Part shown: one piece after another, positions 11,094 through 20,830 of the stretch | Numbering within the stretch: the first letter of the stretch is position 1 | Layout: the number at the start of each line of letters is the position of its first letter | Source: Oreohelix idahoensis | Taxonomy: Eukaryota > Mollusca > Gastropoda > Stylommatophora > Oreohelicidae | Length of the DNA stretch: 64,000 nucleotides | Reading direction: 5' to 3' | Assembly: GCA_024509875.1 (NCBI GenBank) | Contig: JAMPIV010000280.1 | Span: forward strand, 186,001-250,000 | Translations under genes and position numbers: made by a program | Notes under the pieces: model-generated | The model's input: only the letters and a program-made list of their open reading frames with translations | Told to the model about the DNA's origin: nothing | Databases searched by the model: none

Positions 11094-11288
11094 GCTTTGA
11101 CGGTCGGCGGCTAAGGATCAAAGAAGAAGAAGAAGCATTGACTAAATTATTTCACAATTAGGTGGCTAATATTTTTACTAAACTCTAAGCAAATGAAAAT
11201 TTGTCATTTTTGGATTCAATGTCCCACAATGGGGTATGCGTATGCCCAGTTGAGAAATACGAATGCAGATAATCCTTAAAATGCTCAC

Positions 11289-11359
11289 CTAAGATTTCTT
11301 GCTTACGAAGGTTTTGAACTTCTTCCCATCTCACTGTGAACCAATTATCCTCTTTCATT
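11289..11359 (-). CDS. host gene exon 6 of 6 seen (LRSAM1-like candidate)
   Basis: On the minus strand an acceptor TTTACATTTCTCAG precedes 71 nt of open sequence, followed by the donor GTGAGC. It begins with one base that completes the Arg codon split at the end of the exon at 15862-15958, then encodes 23 codons including MKEDNWFTVRWEEVQNLRKQ and ends after one base of the next codon. The acidic-Asn-Trp pattern after a coiled coil recalls the ENYW segment after the coiled coil of LRSAM1 (memory comparison, unverified). The next exon, which should encode a SAM domain if this is right, is not seen in the window. Confidence 0.62.
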
Positions 11360-11399
11360 CTGAGAAATGTAAAAGTGTGAGAATACTATAAAATTACAT

Positions 11400-11900
11400 T
11401 ATAATACTAACAACCAGACCCAAAAAAAAATGACAAAAAGAGTTTTTTTCAACTAATAAGAAAAGATATCCTGTTCAACCTCTGATGGGTTATAATTAGG
11501 ATATACAGTGTCTGTAATTCTGAAAGAATTTCATCCTGTCTTACACCATCAGTCGTGGTCCTAAATTCTTCTGATTTTTTGTTTGATGTCCTTGTAAAAC
11601 TCTGTATAGCACGGATCAAAGTTACTGGAATATTCTTCCTTGCCAAGAGTTTGCTACAGGGAACCTTGTCAAATGCCTTGTCTACATTCAAGACACAGAA
11701 ATGCATCTCTCCTTTGTACTCACAGACTTTTTCACTCAACTACTTGAGTGTGAAAATAAGGTTTTGATAGCATTACATTAACAAATTATTAAAAACCAGA
11801 CCAAAAAAAAAGAAAAAGAACGTTTTTTGTTTCTGTTATTAATGAAGAAAGACACATCCTGTTCAACCTCTAACGGGTTATAATAATTAGGAAATAAAGT
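11400..11900 (-). mobile_element. degenerate LINE-F RT fragment between direct repeats
   Basis: The minus-strand frame 11449-11739 matches the LINE-F RT at 26.1-28.3 kb: DKAFDKVPCSKLLARKNIP and KSEEFRTTTDGVRQDEILS correspond to its catalytic and RQGDILS regions, with deletions. Two related blocks of about 100 bp flank it (about 11405-11505 and 11795-11893), each running from an ACCAGACC-A-run to TCCTGTTCAACCTCT. They may be remnants of another element or of a local duplication. Confidence 0.6.
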
Positions 11901-11935
11901 TTTTTAATTTTATACAACATGTTCAATTGCCACTA

Positions 11936-12413
11936 TTTACTTACTTAGTCATTCCTCTTCTACCCTGGGGTGTAGAGGTTAGCCGGAGAGAGTGCCTTGC
12001 TATCCTATGAGCTGTCTTAACTCTTTGACACCACAATTTTTTTTCCACCCTGTGCCGTAATTTTAATTCATGACAGACTAAAAATGACGCTCACACCGTT
12101 GTTTTGACCTAGGTGTCAAATCTGACCAACGCTCTGAGCGTTGTTCCGGAGTCAAAGAGTTAATCCGTGCCAGCTCACCACCTTTAAGATCAGTCTGGTT
12201 TTCTCTCTGTCATTTCTTGTAATCGAGTTTAAAGACAAACTGGTAATTGGCCTGTAATGTGAAGGGGCTTCCTCCTCCTTACAGCCTCCATGCATGCCAT
12301 CTGGCTGGTTCATGGTTTTACCCACTGCTTCCTTTGACAAACGAAGCACTCTGGTCAGTCAGAATCCCTCCTCACTTTTTCAGCATGGGCTTAGGACTGG
12401 CCTAGACAGAGTT
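11936..12413 (-). mobile_element. LINE-F derivative with both ends but no ORF
   Basis: On the minus strand the first ~250 bp (12413 down to 12164) match the 5' UTR of the full-length LINE-F (29266 down to about 29085), including CAGTCTGGTTTTCTCTCT on the plus strand. The last ~80 bp (12016 down to 11936) match its extreme 3' end and TAAG tail. The whole EN-RT ORF is absent, and a TTAA MITE sits at the junction. This is an internally deleted, SINE-like derivative. Confidence 0.7.
12021..12159. mobile_element. 139-bp piggyBac-type MITE with TTAA sites
   Basis: TTAA occurs at 12017-12020 and 12160-12163. Immediately inside are inverted ends CTCTTTGACACC and, reversed from the right, CTCTTTGACTCC. 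TTAA duplication is diagnostic of piggyBac-like elements. The interior has no ORF, so it would depend on a transposase in trans. Confidence 0.9.
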
Positions 12414-12461
12414 GTTGCTTTCTGCTTACGGCATGATCCTTCCAGGCCAATTACTGAACAT

Positions 12462-12741
12462 CTTCTTCTTCTTTGATCCTTAGCCGCCGAGGTGGTTCCT
12501 TGTTCAGAGTTTCTCTGAAGTGCTCTGCCCATCTTGTTTCCTGTCCCTCTGCTGTCGTGATGAGATTTCCTTGCTTATCTCTTACTAATGTAATATTGTT
12601 TGCACCTCGTTTTCCGCTGATGAATTTAGTTATTTTGTATACTGCGCTTTGTTCATTTCTCAGTGCTGCCTCTTCTGCCTGTCTTGCAAGATCGTCTAGG
12701 AAATTCCTTTTGTTGGCTCGGGTTTGGCGTTTAACTTCCTT
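12462..12741 (-). mobile_element. LINE-B derivative with internal deletion, 13-bp TSD
   Basis: Flanked by the direct repeat AATTACTGAACAT (12449-12461 and 12742-12754). On the minus strand it begins in the LINE-B linker region (RNFLDDLARQAEEAALRNEQ), runs to NKEPPR and then jumps directly to the LINE-B 3' end with its GAA tail. The RT is gone. The TSD shows that this 280-bp form was retrotransposed as such. Confidence 0.85.
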
Positions 12742-12809
12742 AATTACTGAACATAGGGTCAATGAAAATGTCCATGTCATTAAGTGTGCATTTTTCCTCA
12801 TGTGGTGTT

Positions 12810-12940
12810 CCCAACGGTCTCTGATGAGACAAAGAAAGAACAGGACCCCCACATGAAGTTGTGCATGAGGCTGGTAACAACATCACGTGAAACAAATTGT
12901 TACAGAAACCACCGGTGCAACACAGCGTGCATTAAAAAAA
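12810..12940 (+). repeat. repeat R copy abutting LINE-A
   Basis: Contains GTGCATGAGGCTGG and TTACAGAAACCACC, shared with copies at about 22.8, 31.4, 32.4, 57.0 and 58.75 kb. The upstream part (GTCTCTGATGAGACAAAG) resembles the reverse complement of the body of SINE-1 at 50683. It joins directly to a LINE-A 3' fragment. Confidence 0.6.
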
Positions 12941-13302
12941 TGATTGAAATGGCATGATATCACTAATCTGGAACTGACGCAAAGAACCAGATAAACATCT
13001 GTGGAACTAGAGACGTGGAAAAGATGCTGGTAATAGATAGAACACACATTTTTTTTTTTTCAACCAGCTGATAGCATTACAAGACAGTCCATATTCTGGA
13101 GTCCACAGGGTAAGACAAATAGAGGGAGACAAAAAAAGCATACGGAGAAGAGAACTGGAGACAGAACTGAAAGGGATAAAGAGAACAAGAAAAGTTTTTA
13201 GGTGCATGGCACAGGATAGAAAAGCTTTGCATGTTTTTTTTTTGGGTGTTTGTGCTCCATTGGGAACCGATAAGCATTCATTGATTGATTGACTGATTGA
13301 CA
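12941..13302 (+). mobile_element. LINE-A 3' fragment with TTGA tail
   Basis: Matches the last ~350 bp of LINE-A (3490-3832), from the GLKWYD region through the GRPKNTWRRELE region to the tail ATTGATTGATTGACTGATTG. Frameshifts and T-runs have destroyed the frame. It is one of several 5'-truncated copies. Confidence 0.85.
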
Positions 13303-13615
13303 AACAAAAAAGGGATTTCTTACACTTAAGGTTTTAAATTAAACGTAACATAATATGCTAATCAAAAAGGTAACAGATCAACTGAATATCATTTGAAACT
13401 ATACAGAGCATTATAATAGGAGGCAATCTGATCATCAGAAGAATTTTCCCCCATCGGACAAGAGTTTCAGCCATTTTACTTCCTTTACACTCTAAAGGGG
13501 ACGGGCCTACTTGGGTCATGACTCCCAAGTGTCTGCCTCCTGTTGTCTTTTACCGCCTGCACTGGGAATTGAACCCACTCCACCGTGGACAAAACTTTCG
13601 ACTTCACTTCTGGTT

Positions 13616-15300
13616 TTATCCATGCTGACAGCTTAGGCAACAGCAAACATTACCATTATGTTTTATATAAATTACTGTCCTGAATTCTATAGTCCGCTGT
13701 GGATGTTCCACAGCCCACATGGTACCCATTCCACAGTTACACTTGAGTCTCTTTAGTGCCCTTATTCTTGACTGTTCCTTCATACCCAATTGTTTCAGTA
13801 GATCATACACTGAGGCAGCCCCCAGACCTCTTGCACCTACCTCTACAGCTATGACTTTCACACCCAACAGTTTCAGTAGATCATACACTGAGGCAGCCCC
13901 CAGACCTCTTGCACCTACCTCTACAGCTATGACTTTCACACCCAACAGTTTCAATAGATCATACACTGAGGCAGCCACCAGACCTCTTGCACCTACCTCT
14001 ACAGCTATGACTTTCACACCCAACAGTTTCAGTAGATCATACACTGAGGCAGCCCCCAGACCTCTTGCACCTACCTCTACAGCTATGACTTTCACACCCA
14101 ACAGTTTCAGTAGATCATACACTGAGGCAGCCACCAGACCTCTTGCACCTACCTCTACAGCTATGACTTTCACACCCAACAGTTTCAGTAGATCATACAC
14201 TGAGGCAGCCACCAGACCTCTTGCACCTACCTCTACAGCTATGACTTTCACACCCAACAGTTTCAGTAGATCATACACTGAGGCAGCCACCAGACCTCTT
14301 GCACCTACCTCTACAGCTATGACTTTCACACCCAACAGTTTCAGTAGATCATACACTGAGGCAGCCACCAGACCTCTTGCACCTACCTCTACAGCTATGA
14401 CTTTCACACCCAACAGTTTCAGTAGATCATACACTGAGGCAGCCACCAGACCTCTTGCACCTACCTCTATAGTTATGCCTTTCACACCCAATAGTTTCAG
14501 TAGATCATATGCTGAGGCAGCCCCAGACCTCTTGCACCTACCTCTACAGCTATGACTTTCATAACCAATAGTTTCAGTAGATCATACACTGAGGCAGCCA
14601 CCAGACCTCTTGCACCTACCTCTACAGCTATGACTTTCACAACCAACAGTTTCAGTAGATCATACACTGAGGCAGCCACCAGACCTCTTGCACCTACCTC
14701 TACAGCTATGACTTTCATACCCAATAGTTTCAGTAGATCATACACTGAGGCAGCCCCCAGACCTCTTGCACCTACCTCTACAGCTATGACTTTCACACCC
14801 AACAGTTTCAGTAGATCATACACTGAGGCAGCCACCAGACCTCTTGCACCTACCTCTACAGCTATGACTTTCATACGCAACAGTTTCAGTAGATCATACA
14901 CTGAGGCAGCCACCAGACCTCTTGCACCTACCTCTACAGCTATGACTTTCACACCCAACAGTTTCAGTAGATCATACACTGAGGCAGCCACCAGACCTCT
15001 TGCACCTACCTCTACAGCTATGACTTTCACACCCAACAGTTTCAGTAGATCATACACTGAGGCAGCCACTAGGCCTCTTGCATCTACCTCTACAGCTATG
15101 ACTTTAGCAGTGGCCTCCTAATGTCTCAAGTCCATGACCAGATCATTATACTTGGCCAATCTGAATGAGTGTTGCTCGACTAATCTGGATTCAAATGGCA
15201 ATGTCAGCTTAATATTATAATCTGGTGCAAGATTGAGGAGTATAGTACTATATCTTGTCATCTTCAAGATCAACTGAAAGATAGTTTGATCTTTCTCCAA
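13616..15300 (-). pseudogene. R2-type LINE C-terminal fragment with expanded 78-bp repeat
   Basis: The minus-strand frame starting at 15300 encodes LTLPFESRLVEQHSFRLAKY and then a segment VIAVEVGARGLVAASVYDLL. This resembles the C-terminal restriction-like endonuclease region of R2/NeSL-type LINEs (a VPFE...KY...VGARG pattern; family knowledge from memory). That segment is then tandemly repeated about 17 times and followed by EQSRIRALKRLKCNCG and a stop at 13616. A stop at 15118 and a one-base deletion near 14524 break the frame. No RT domain is present. Confidence 0.65.
13790..15117. repeat. 78-bp coding-derived tandem repeat, about 17 units
   Basis: Each unit is 78 bp (26 codons), from AGTTTCAGTAGATCATACAC to ACTTTCACACCCAAC on the plus strand. 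Units differ by only one or a few bases, and both strands stay open over most of the array. One unit (about 14500-14560) lacks a C, shifting the frame for the rest. Confidence 0.96.
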
Positions 15301-15414
15301 CCCATAAAATGATACTTAGTCTTCCTGTCTTGTGCCATCACCTCAAGCTCTTTTTATGTCTTCCTCACGCCTTTCCTTTCTCTGACTCCTGACTTTCTCT
15401 GAGCTTCATTTTAA

Positions 15415-15650
15415 GCCTCACTTTCAGATAGGAACTACTGATGAGTGTGATTGTGGCACCGATACAATGACTGCTGAACATCTACTTCAAAGATGCCCAA
15501 TATAAGAGCAACAGAGAAAGCACATGTGGCCATCACTAGTACCATTCCTAGAAAAACTCTACGAAGATGCAAATTGCCTCAAGCTGACCACTTCTTTCTT
15601 TGAAAACATTCAAGTAGACGTCTGAGAGTGAACGAAGCAGAACAAGTAAA
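15415..15650 (+). pseudogene. jockey/I-like LINE C-terminal fragment
   Basis: Plus-strand translation gives GTTDECDCGTDTMTAEHLLQRCP, a Cys/Cys/His/Cys motif like the C-terminus of LINE-G, then a stop, then KLYEDANCLKLTTSFFENIQ. The same C-terminal text recurs at 57.7-58.1 kb. It is a 5'-truncated fragment of a family related to, but distinct from, LINE-G. Confidence 0.75.
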
Positions 15651-15861
15651 ATACCAGAGAACCTTTTTCTGTCTTGGATGGCAGAGTTAAAATGAATAAC
15701 ACTAAAACTTATCAAGCATGCTGTAAAAGGCAACCAAGGAAGGTTGGCATAGGTCCGGCAACCCCATTCTGCAGATATTTTAAGCGACAAAATTTAGCAA
15801 CAATATGGCAGAAGTTAACTAAAGCTGTAATAGAACATAAGAGAATGATAAACACTGATAC
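15651..15861. other. intron sequence, nothing recognised
   Basis: Between the LINE fragment and the host exon I see no repeat, ORF or RNA that I can support. Confidence 0.4.
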
Positions 15862-15958
15862 CTTTCATTTTCCATAATTTCTAGCAGCTTCTCCGTTTCC
15901 TTTGCCTTGGCATTATAATCTAGCAGTTCTGTCAGCAAACTACTGGCTCCATTTTCAA
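15862..15958 (-). CDS. host gene exon 5 of 6 seen (LRSAM1-like candidate)
   Basis: A strong acceptor (GATTTTTTTCAG on the minus strand) precedes 97 nt and is followed by the donor GTATCA. The exon starts with two bases that complete an Ile codon begun in exon 17691-17778. It encodes ENGASSLLTELLDYNAKAKE then TEKLLEIMENE and ends two bases into an Arg codon. It is strongly helical and coiled-coil in character. LRSAM1 has a similar SSLLQQLL...EEELREIL segment (from memory). Phase agreement on both sides supports a real exon. Confidence 0.7.
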
Positions 15959-16119
15959 CTGAAAAAAATCAAGTGCAAAAATCAATAACAGCCACAAATG
16001 TAACATTGTGAACAAGTTAAAAAAAAAAGTTTTCAGGGCCCATGTTTCTTGTTTACTGAACTCACAGAAAAATAGCTGTGATTCAACCCAAAACCCTGAT
16101 GTAAGAAACACCAACCCCT

Positions 16120-17660
16120 TCCATCAGCCAAATAAAATGCAATCGGTTCAACTGAATTCCAGTCGATCACACAAAATTCCATTGTAAGAGATACTGAACC
16201 CCACCCTCAGCCACACAAAATGCAGTTTATTAAACTACATCCTGGCCAGCCACACAAAACCTCACTGTAAGACACACCAAACCCCATCAGCCACACAAAA
16301 CCCCACTGTAAGACACTCTAAACCCCATCAGCCACACAAAACCTCACTGTAAGACACACCAAACCCCATCAGCCACACACAACCCCACTATAAGACACAC
16401 TAAACCCCATCAGCCACACAAAACCTCACTGTAAGACACACCAAATGTCATCAGCCACACAAAACCCCACTGTAAGACACACTAAACCCCATCAGCCACA
16501 CAAAACCTCACTGTAAGACACACCAAACCCCATCCGCCACACAAAACCCCACTGCAAGACACACCAAACCCCATCAGCCACACAAAACCCCACTGTAAGA
16601 CACACCAAACCCCATCAGCAGCCCCACAAAATACACAGTCTATTAAACTAAATCCCAGTCAGCCACACAAAACCTAATTGTAAAACACCCCAAACTCCAT
16701 CAGCTGGCACACAAATCCCCACTGTAAAACACACCAAGCCCCACCATCAGCCACATGAAACACACAGTTTGTTAAAATTAAACCAGATTTCAGTCAGTCC
16801 CACAAAACCTAGTATTAAGACACACTAAAACCTACCATTAGCCACATAAAACATATAAACTGTTAAACTAAATCCCAGACAGCCACACCAAACCCCACTG
16901 TAAGACACACCAAACCCTACCATCAGTCACACCAAACCCAATTGTAAGACATAACATACTTGTAAGACACATCAAAACCCACCATCAGCCACACCAAACC
17001 CAATTGTAGGACACACTCAACCCCATTGTAAGACACATTAAAACCCACCATCAGCCATACTCAACCCCATTGTAAGACATCAAAACCCACCATCAGCCAC
17101 ACCAAACCCAATTGTAAGACATACTCAACCCCATTGTAAGACACATCAAAACCCACCATCAGCCACACCAAACCCAATTGTAGGACATAACATACTCAAC
17201 CCCATTGTAAGACACATTAAATCCACCATCAGCCACACCAAACCCATTTGTAGGACATAACATACTCAACCCCATTGTAAGAAAAATCAAAACCCACCAT
17301 CAGCCACACCAAACCCAACTGTAAGACATACTCAACCCCATTATAAGACACATCAAAACCCACCATCAGCCACACCAAACCCAACTGTAAGACATACTCA
17401 ACCCCATTATAAGACACATCAAAACCCACCATCAGCCACACCAAACCCAACTGTAAGACATACTCAACCCCATTGTAAGACACATCAAAACCCACCATCA
17501 GCCACACCAAACCCAACTGTAAGACATACTCAACCCCATTGTAAGACACATCAAAACCCACCATCAGCCACACCAAACCCAACTGTAAGACATAATCAAC
17601 CCCATTGTAAGACACATCAAAACCCACCATCAGCCACACCAAACCCAACTGTAAGACATA
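16120..17660. repeat. intronic minisatellite, 41-bp and 66-bp units
   Basis: From about 16240 to 16620 a unit of about 41 bp (CACTGTAAGACACACCAAAC is typical) repeats. After a diverged section it grades into a 66-bp unit (about 16960-17660, with ACCATCAGCCACACCAAACC and CTCAACCCCATTGTAAGACA). The 66-bp part is open on the minus strand as a 22-residue repeat, which I take to be chance. The array lies in the intron between exons 17691-17778 and 15862-15958. Confidence 0.9.
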
Positions 17661-17690
17661 CTCAACACCAAACTTTAACTATTAGCTTAC

Positions 17691-17778
17691 TTTCTTTTAA
17701 ATATCTGAGAAACTCCTTCTTCTCTGCATCCTTTCTGTTGTTGAGGTATTCAAGGTCACAAGAATCTTGTTCCTGATG
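17691..17778 (-). CDS. host gene exon 4 of 6 seen (LRSAM1-like candidate)
   Basis: Minus strand: acceptor GGAATTTCTAG, 88 nt of open sequence, donor GTAAGC. It encodes HQEQDSCDLEYLNNRKDAEK then KEFLRYLKE in phase 0 and leaves one base for the next exon, which supplies the other two. It is charged and helical. The start of this exon and its upstream intron are partly duplicated just to the right (17840-17950). Confidence 0.7.
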
Positions 17779-17950
17779 CTAGAAATTCCACATTAAAAAA
17801 AACTGTGTTAGTCACCATAAAATATAAACTGGCAACACTGTCACTTCTCCCATCGTTTACAAGAATCTTCTTCCTGAGCTAGAAATAAAATAAAACTGTT
17901 AGTCATCACAAAATACAAACTGGCAACACTGGCACTTATTTCACAAGAAT
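17779..17950. repeat. partial duplication of exon start and intron
   Basis: AAGAATCTT(G/C)TTCCTGA followed by a CTAGAAAT and then an ACAAACTGGCAACACTG-like block occurs at about 17760-17830 and again at about 17858-17930. The second copy carries only the first ~15 bases of the exon, so it is not a usable exon. Confidence 0.65.
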
Positions 17951-18039
17951 CAACAGATGAATCTTCAAAGTGATCTCTTCAAAGATATGGCTCTTCTTAA
18001 GAAATATAAACGTATCGCATAATGGCTTCCAATTATCAT

Positions 18040-18330
18040 CACCATTGTCCCTCAGCCTCCCAAGGAGCGAAGGTCGTCCACAACTATGTGCCATGTCGTT
18101 CTGTCCTGTGCCATCTGGACAAGGTCTTTCTATGTTTTCTTTATCCCTTCCAATTCTGCCTCCACTACCTCTCTTACCCTGAAGATTTCAGAACAAGGAC
18201 TGCCCCATAATGCTATCAGAAGGTTTCGTGTCCGATCCATCTCCAGCATCTTCTTCTCATCTCTTGTTCCACTAGACCTTGTCTGGTTCTTGTCATCGAT
18301 TCCATACTGGTGATCTTGTTATACCATTTA
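18040..18330 (-). mobile_element. LINE-A 3' fragment
   Basis: The plus strand reads as the complement of the LINE-A C-terminus: GCCATGTCGTTCTGTCCTGT matches the AQDRKTW region, and TCAGAACAAGGACTGCCCCA matches the SLFWNPQG region. It is frameshifted, 5' truncated and about 290 bp long. Confidence 0.75.
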
Positions 18331-18825
18331 AATCCTTATATCATACATGCCACATGCTATGGTTTACCCATAACCTGTACAAGGTGTTTGCGTTTTCAGA
18401 TGTGTACACCCTGTACATAATTTCTGTACATGTTTTCTAACCCATTCCCCTTATTACTGTGTCTCAGAGTTCTTTTATAAAGTCCTATTCAACATAGGAT
18501 TTCCCAGTCTGTTAGTGATAATTAAGCACAGAAATAGACTAAATGATGACACCATCACTGTCATGAAGAAATATCAGGTTGGTTACGTTGAGAGTGACAA
18601 CATTGATTTAAATTTAAAACCCGTCTGGTCAGGTGACCGCGGACGGGAAGTGGACAAATTCTGGCGCAAAAAGGCAGTAGAGTTCTGGCCAGCGTCCGGT
18701 GCGGATCGCCTTTATGTTCCCTGTCAGCATTTTTGCTGGGAAGTATATGCCATGGTTGTGGAGTCATAGTGCTTGTCATTTCGTCATGCGGTGTGGATTA
18801 AATTGCTTAATTCTAGAGCAATGGT
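18331..18825. other. target sequence of the LINE-C insertion, function unknown
   Basis: Contains an 84-codon plus-strand ORF (18515-18769) with no motif I recognise. Removing the LINE-C insert joins this stretch to 19696-20354, which holds AATAAA at 19940. The joined sequence may itself be an old mobile element, but I find no ends. Confidence 0.3.
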
Positions 18826-19607
18826 TGATGAATCGCTTCACTAAAGCATGCAAGGACTTTGGCCTCACAATAAGTCTAAAGAAAACGAATGTGCTGAGTC
18901 AGGATGTGGGTGCTGCACCAGTTATCACTATCGATAACTATGAATTGGCAGTGGTGCACCACTTCACATACCTAGGGTCAACCATCAATGACAAACTCTC
19001 ACTGGATACAGAAATCGACAGCCGCATTGGCAAAGCTGCAGCTACCTTTGCCCGCCTCACATCGCGTGTTTGGGGAAACTCTAAACTCACAATGAAGACC
19101 AAAGCTGCGGTATATAATGCCTGCATCACCAGCACACTCCTATATGGCAGCGAGACCTGGACGACCTATGCTAAGCAAGAAAGAAGGCTCAATACCTTCC
19201 ATTTGCGGTGTCTACGCCGCATCCTCGGCATCTCGTGGAAAGATAAAGTGACAAATGTCGAGGTGTTGTCACGTGCTGGCCTTCAAAGTATGTATACGCT
19301 TCTTAGACAGCGCAGACTTCGCTGGCTTGGCCATGTTCGCCGCATGGAAGATGGTCGCATCCCAAAAGATATCTTCTACGGACAATTAGCAGATGGCAAG
19401 AGAACAGTTGGGCGACCACAGCTGAGGTTCAAAGATGTGTGCAAGAGAGATATGAGGGCACTGGACATGGATCCAGCAACATGGGAGGATGAAGCTGTCG
19501 ATCGCACTAAGTGGCGATGCTATTTACGGCGCCACCTCAGATTGGGCGAAGAGAGGCTCACACAAGAAGCAGAGGTGAGGAGAAAACGTCGAAAGGAGCA
19601 CAAGTAA
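18826..19607 (+). pseudogene. LINE-C RT thumb and C-terminal domain (partial)
   Basis: The open frame to the stop at 19607 carries ACKDFGLTISLKKTNVLSQD, FTYLGSTINDKLSLDTEI, AVYNACITSTLLYGSETWTT, RRLRWLGHVRRM and RTVGRPQLRFKDVCKRDMRA, the standard C-terminal order of RTE-like ORFs. It has no stops, but the catalytic palm (YADD) and endonuclease are absent because of 5' truncation, so it cannot act alone. The frame extends upstream of the TSD by chance. Confidence 0.9.
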
Positions 19608-19683
19608 AATAAGCAGCTGAGGGCTGTCACCTCAGGGGCGCATTCCCATAGTCAGTTATGACTGAAGGGGCTATTATTATTAT
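18826..19683 (+). mobile_element. LINE-C (RTE-like), 5'-truncated, 12-bp TSD
   Basis: The direct repeat TAGAGCAATGGT flanks the insert (18814-18825 and 19684-19695). It contains the RT C-terminal third and ends with GACTGAAGGGGCTATTATT, an (ATT)n tail. Other copies lie at 33208-33720 (minus) and 41865-42125 with a tandemly amplified 3' end. Confidence 0.95.
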
Positions 19684-20354
19684 TAGAGCAATGGTGTATT
19701 ATCTAGTGGCATTTCCTTAGGCCGTTGTTGATGATTTATTTGTGATTAGGTATTGCTTTATCATAGCACAGGGTTTCGCCGGTGAGCGAGTCATTGTGAT
19801 GTTCATTCAGTATGGCCATATGAGTGGGTATGATACTGATAGATTAAGTTGTTAGTAGTGTAAGCTGTATTGGCATTTATGTTCAGTGTATTTCACATGT
19901 ATTACGAGCCGTGTGGGGCTTCATTGCGTGCAGTGTATTAATAAAAGGGAACTGACCTGTTAAAGGTGTTACACTTACTTATTGTCAACTAGTGTATGTT
20001 GTGGTCGTCTCCTAGCGGGACGAGCCAATTATCCTAGAGGGACGAGCCAATTATGAAAGTGTTAATGTGTTAAAATCCACAGTATAACTAGTTCCTGACA
20101 ATCACATTATTTTTTTAGTGTAAAATAAGCTCAGACATTTAATGTTTTGGTTTTAAAATAAGTGAAGACCTGCTTTAAAAGGCACAGTTCCAGTGCCTCA
20201 TTTATAATGCAGCCCACTGTAATTGAAAATATTTTTATATGAATTAGCTCTTCTGATATGTTTATTTTTCAGTCTTTGTACAGGTTTTGCGGGTCTTTGT
20301 ACAGGGTTTTGGATTTTTTGTATAGGTTTTTCATCCTCCGAGGTGTGGCATGTA

Positions 20355-20440
20355 TGAGCCTTTTATTCTATGCAAGCACCCATCTATGAAAGTCTGTAGC
20401 TTTTTGGTTGTTGTCTGTGTTCTTCACCATAATTCAGAGC
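20355..20440 (-). mobile_element. short LINE-A fragment
   Basis: The plus-strand bases GCAAGCACCCATCTATGAAA and the TCTGTAGCTTTTTGGTTGTTG-like run that follows are the complement of the LINE-A region at about 3423-3480 (KKLQTFINGCLRRI). It is about 85 bp long and has no ends. Confidence 0.7.
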
Positions 20441-20718
20441 TAAGTACAACTGTGTTCTATTACAAGCATCTACGGATCTAGCTAAGTGGCCTTTTACTTG
20501 TTCCAATGTTTTGTTCATTCTTGTTTTCGTTTCGTTGATTATTTCCTTTCTTGTTTCGGTATTTCTTTCAGGTTTTACGATTTTCTTGTATTATTTTTGT
20601 TCTTTTTTCGCTCATCACTGTGGGTGTTTACTTTTTCCATCTGCTTGTATCGCTCATTTGGTGTATGTTTCTCATCATCGTATGTTTTTGTAGTACCTAT
20701 ATGTAATTCTTGTCCTTG

Positions 20719-20774
20719 TCACCTGTTTGTGGCTGACGAAGGGTAAAACCCGAAACGTCCCTTGTTTCATGTGA
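20719..20774 (+). ncRNA. hammerhead ribozyme candidate (type I)
   Basis: The conserved core is present in order: CTGACGA (20733-20739), a stem II hairpin GGG-TAAAA-CCC (20741-20751), GAAAC (20752-20756), and the cleavage triplet GTC (20757-20759). Stem III would be only AC/GT, as in short-stem-III hammerheads of Penelope-like elements and retrozymes (established knowledge). Stem I can form from GG/CC next to the core and an outer TCAC/GTGA pair (20719-20722 and 20770-20773). No Penelope RT is visible nearby, so it may be the remnant of such an element. Confidence 0.6.
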
Positions 20775-20830
20775 ACCGTTATTTGTAGAACTGATTCAAT
20801 ACCGTTTTATTGGTTTATATACTTATAATA

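Larger units (their letters stand above)
4200..11135 (+). mobile_element. LINE-B (RTE-like) copy split by LINE-G and LINE-I
   Basis: LINE-B coding sequence for the motif EEAALRNEQ ends at about 4280 and resumes at 8962, the two sides sharing the duplicated bases GAGAAATGAAC made by the LINE-G insertion. It is interrupted again at 9082-9623 by a LINE-I 3' end with a duplicated AGCAAAGGGAAC-like site. The 3' end at 11100-11135 reads CGGCTAAGGATCAAAGAAG followed by a GAA-repeat tail. The same 3' end recurs at 12462 and 46738. The endonuclease is missing from this copy. Confidence 0.85.

Noticed and set aside
13540..13605. tRNA gene or tRNA-headed SINE on the minus strand
   Set aside because: A box B-like GGTTCAATTCCC is present, but I find no convincing box A, cloverleaf or repeat copy.
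13719..15121. Long repetitive ORFs on both strands (278, 189, 291 and 190 codons) as protein genes
   Set aside because: They arise because the repeat unit is 78 bp and lacks stops. The minus-strand text is LINE-derived and the frame is broken by a one-base deletion.
17229..17648. 139-codon minus-strand ORF with a 22-residue repeat
   Set aside because: It lies wholly in a 66-bp minisatellite in an intron, with no start context, domain or splice support.
16240..17660. CRISPR-like array
   Set aside because: The units are contiguous tandem repeats without unique spacers, and the sequence is eukaryotic.
18515..18769. 84-codon ORF as a transposase N-terminus
   Set aside because: The sequence looked vaguely transposase-like at first, but no conserved motif or element ends could be found.
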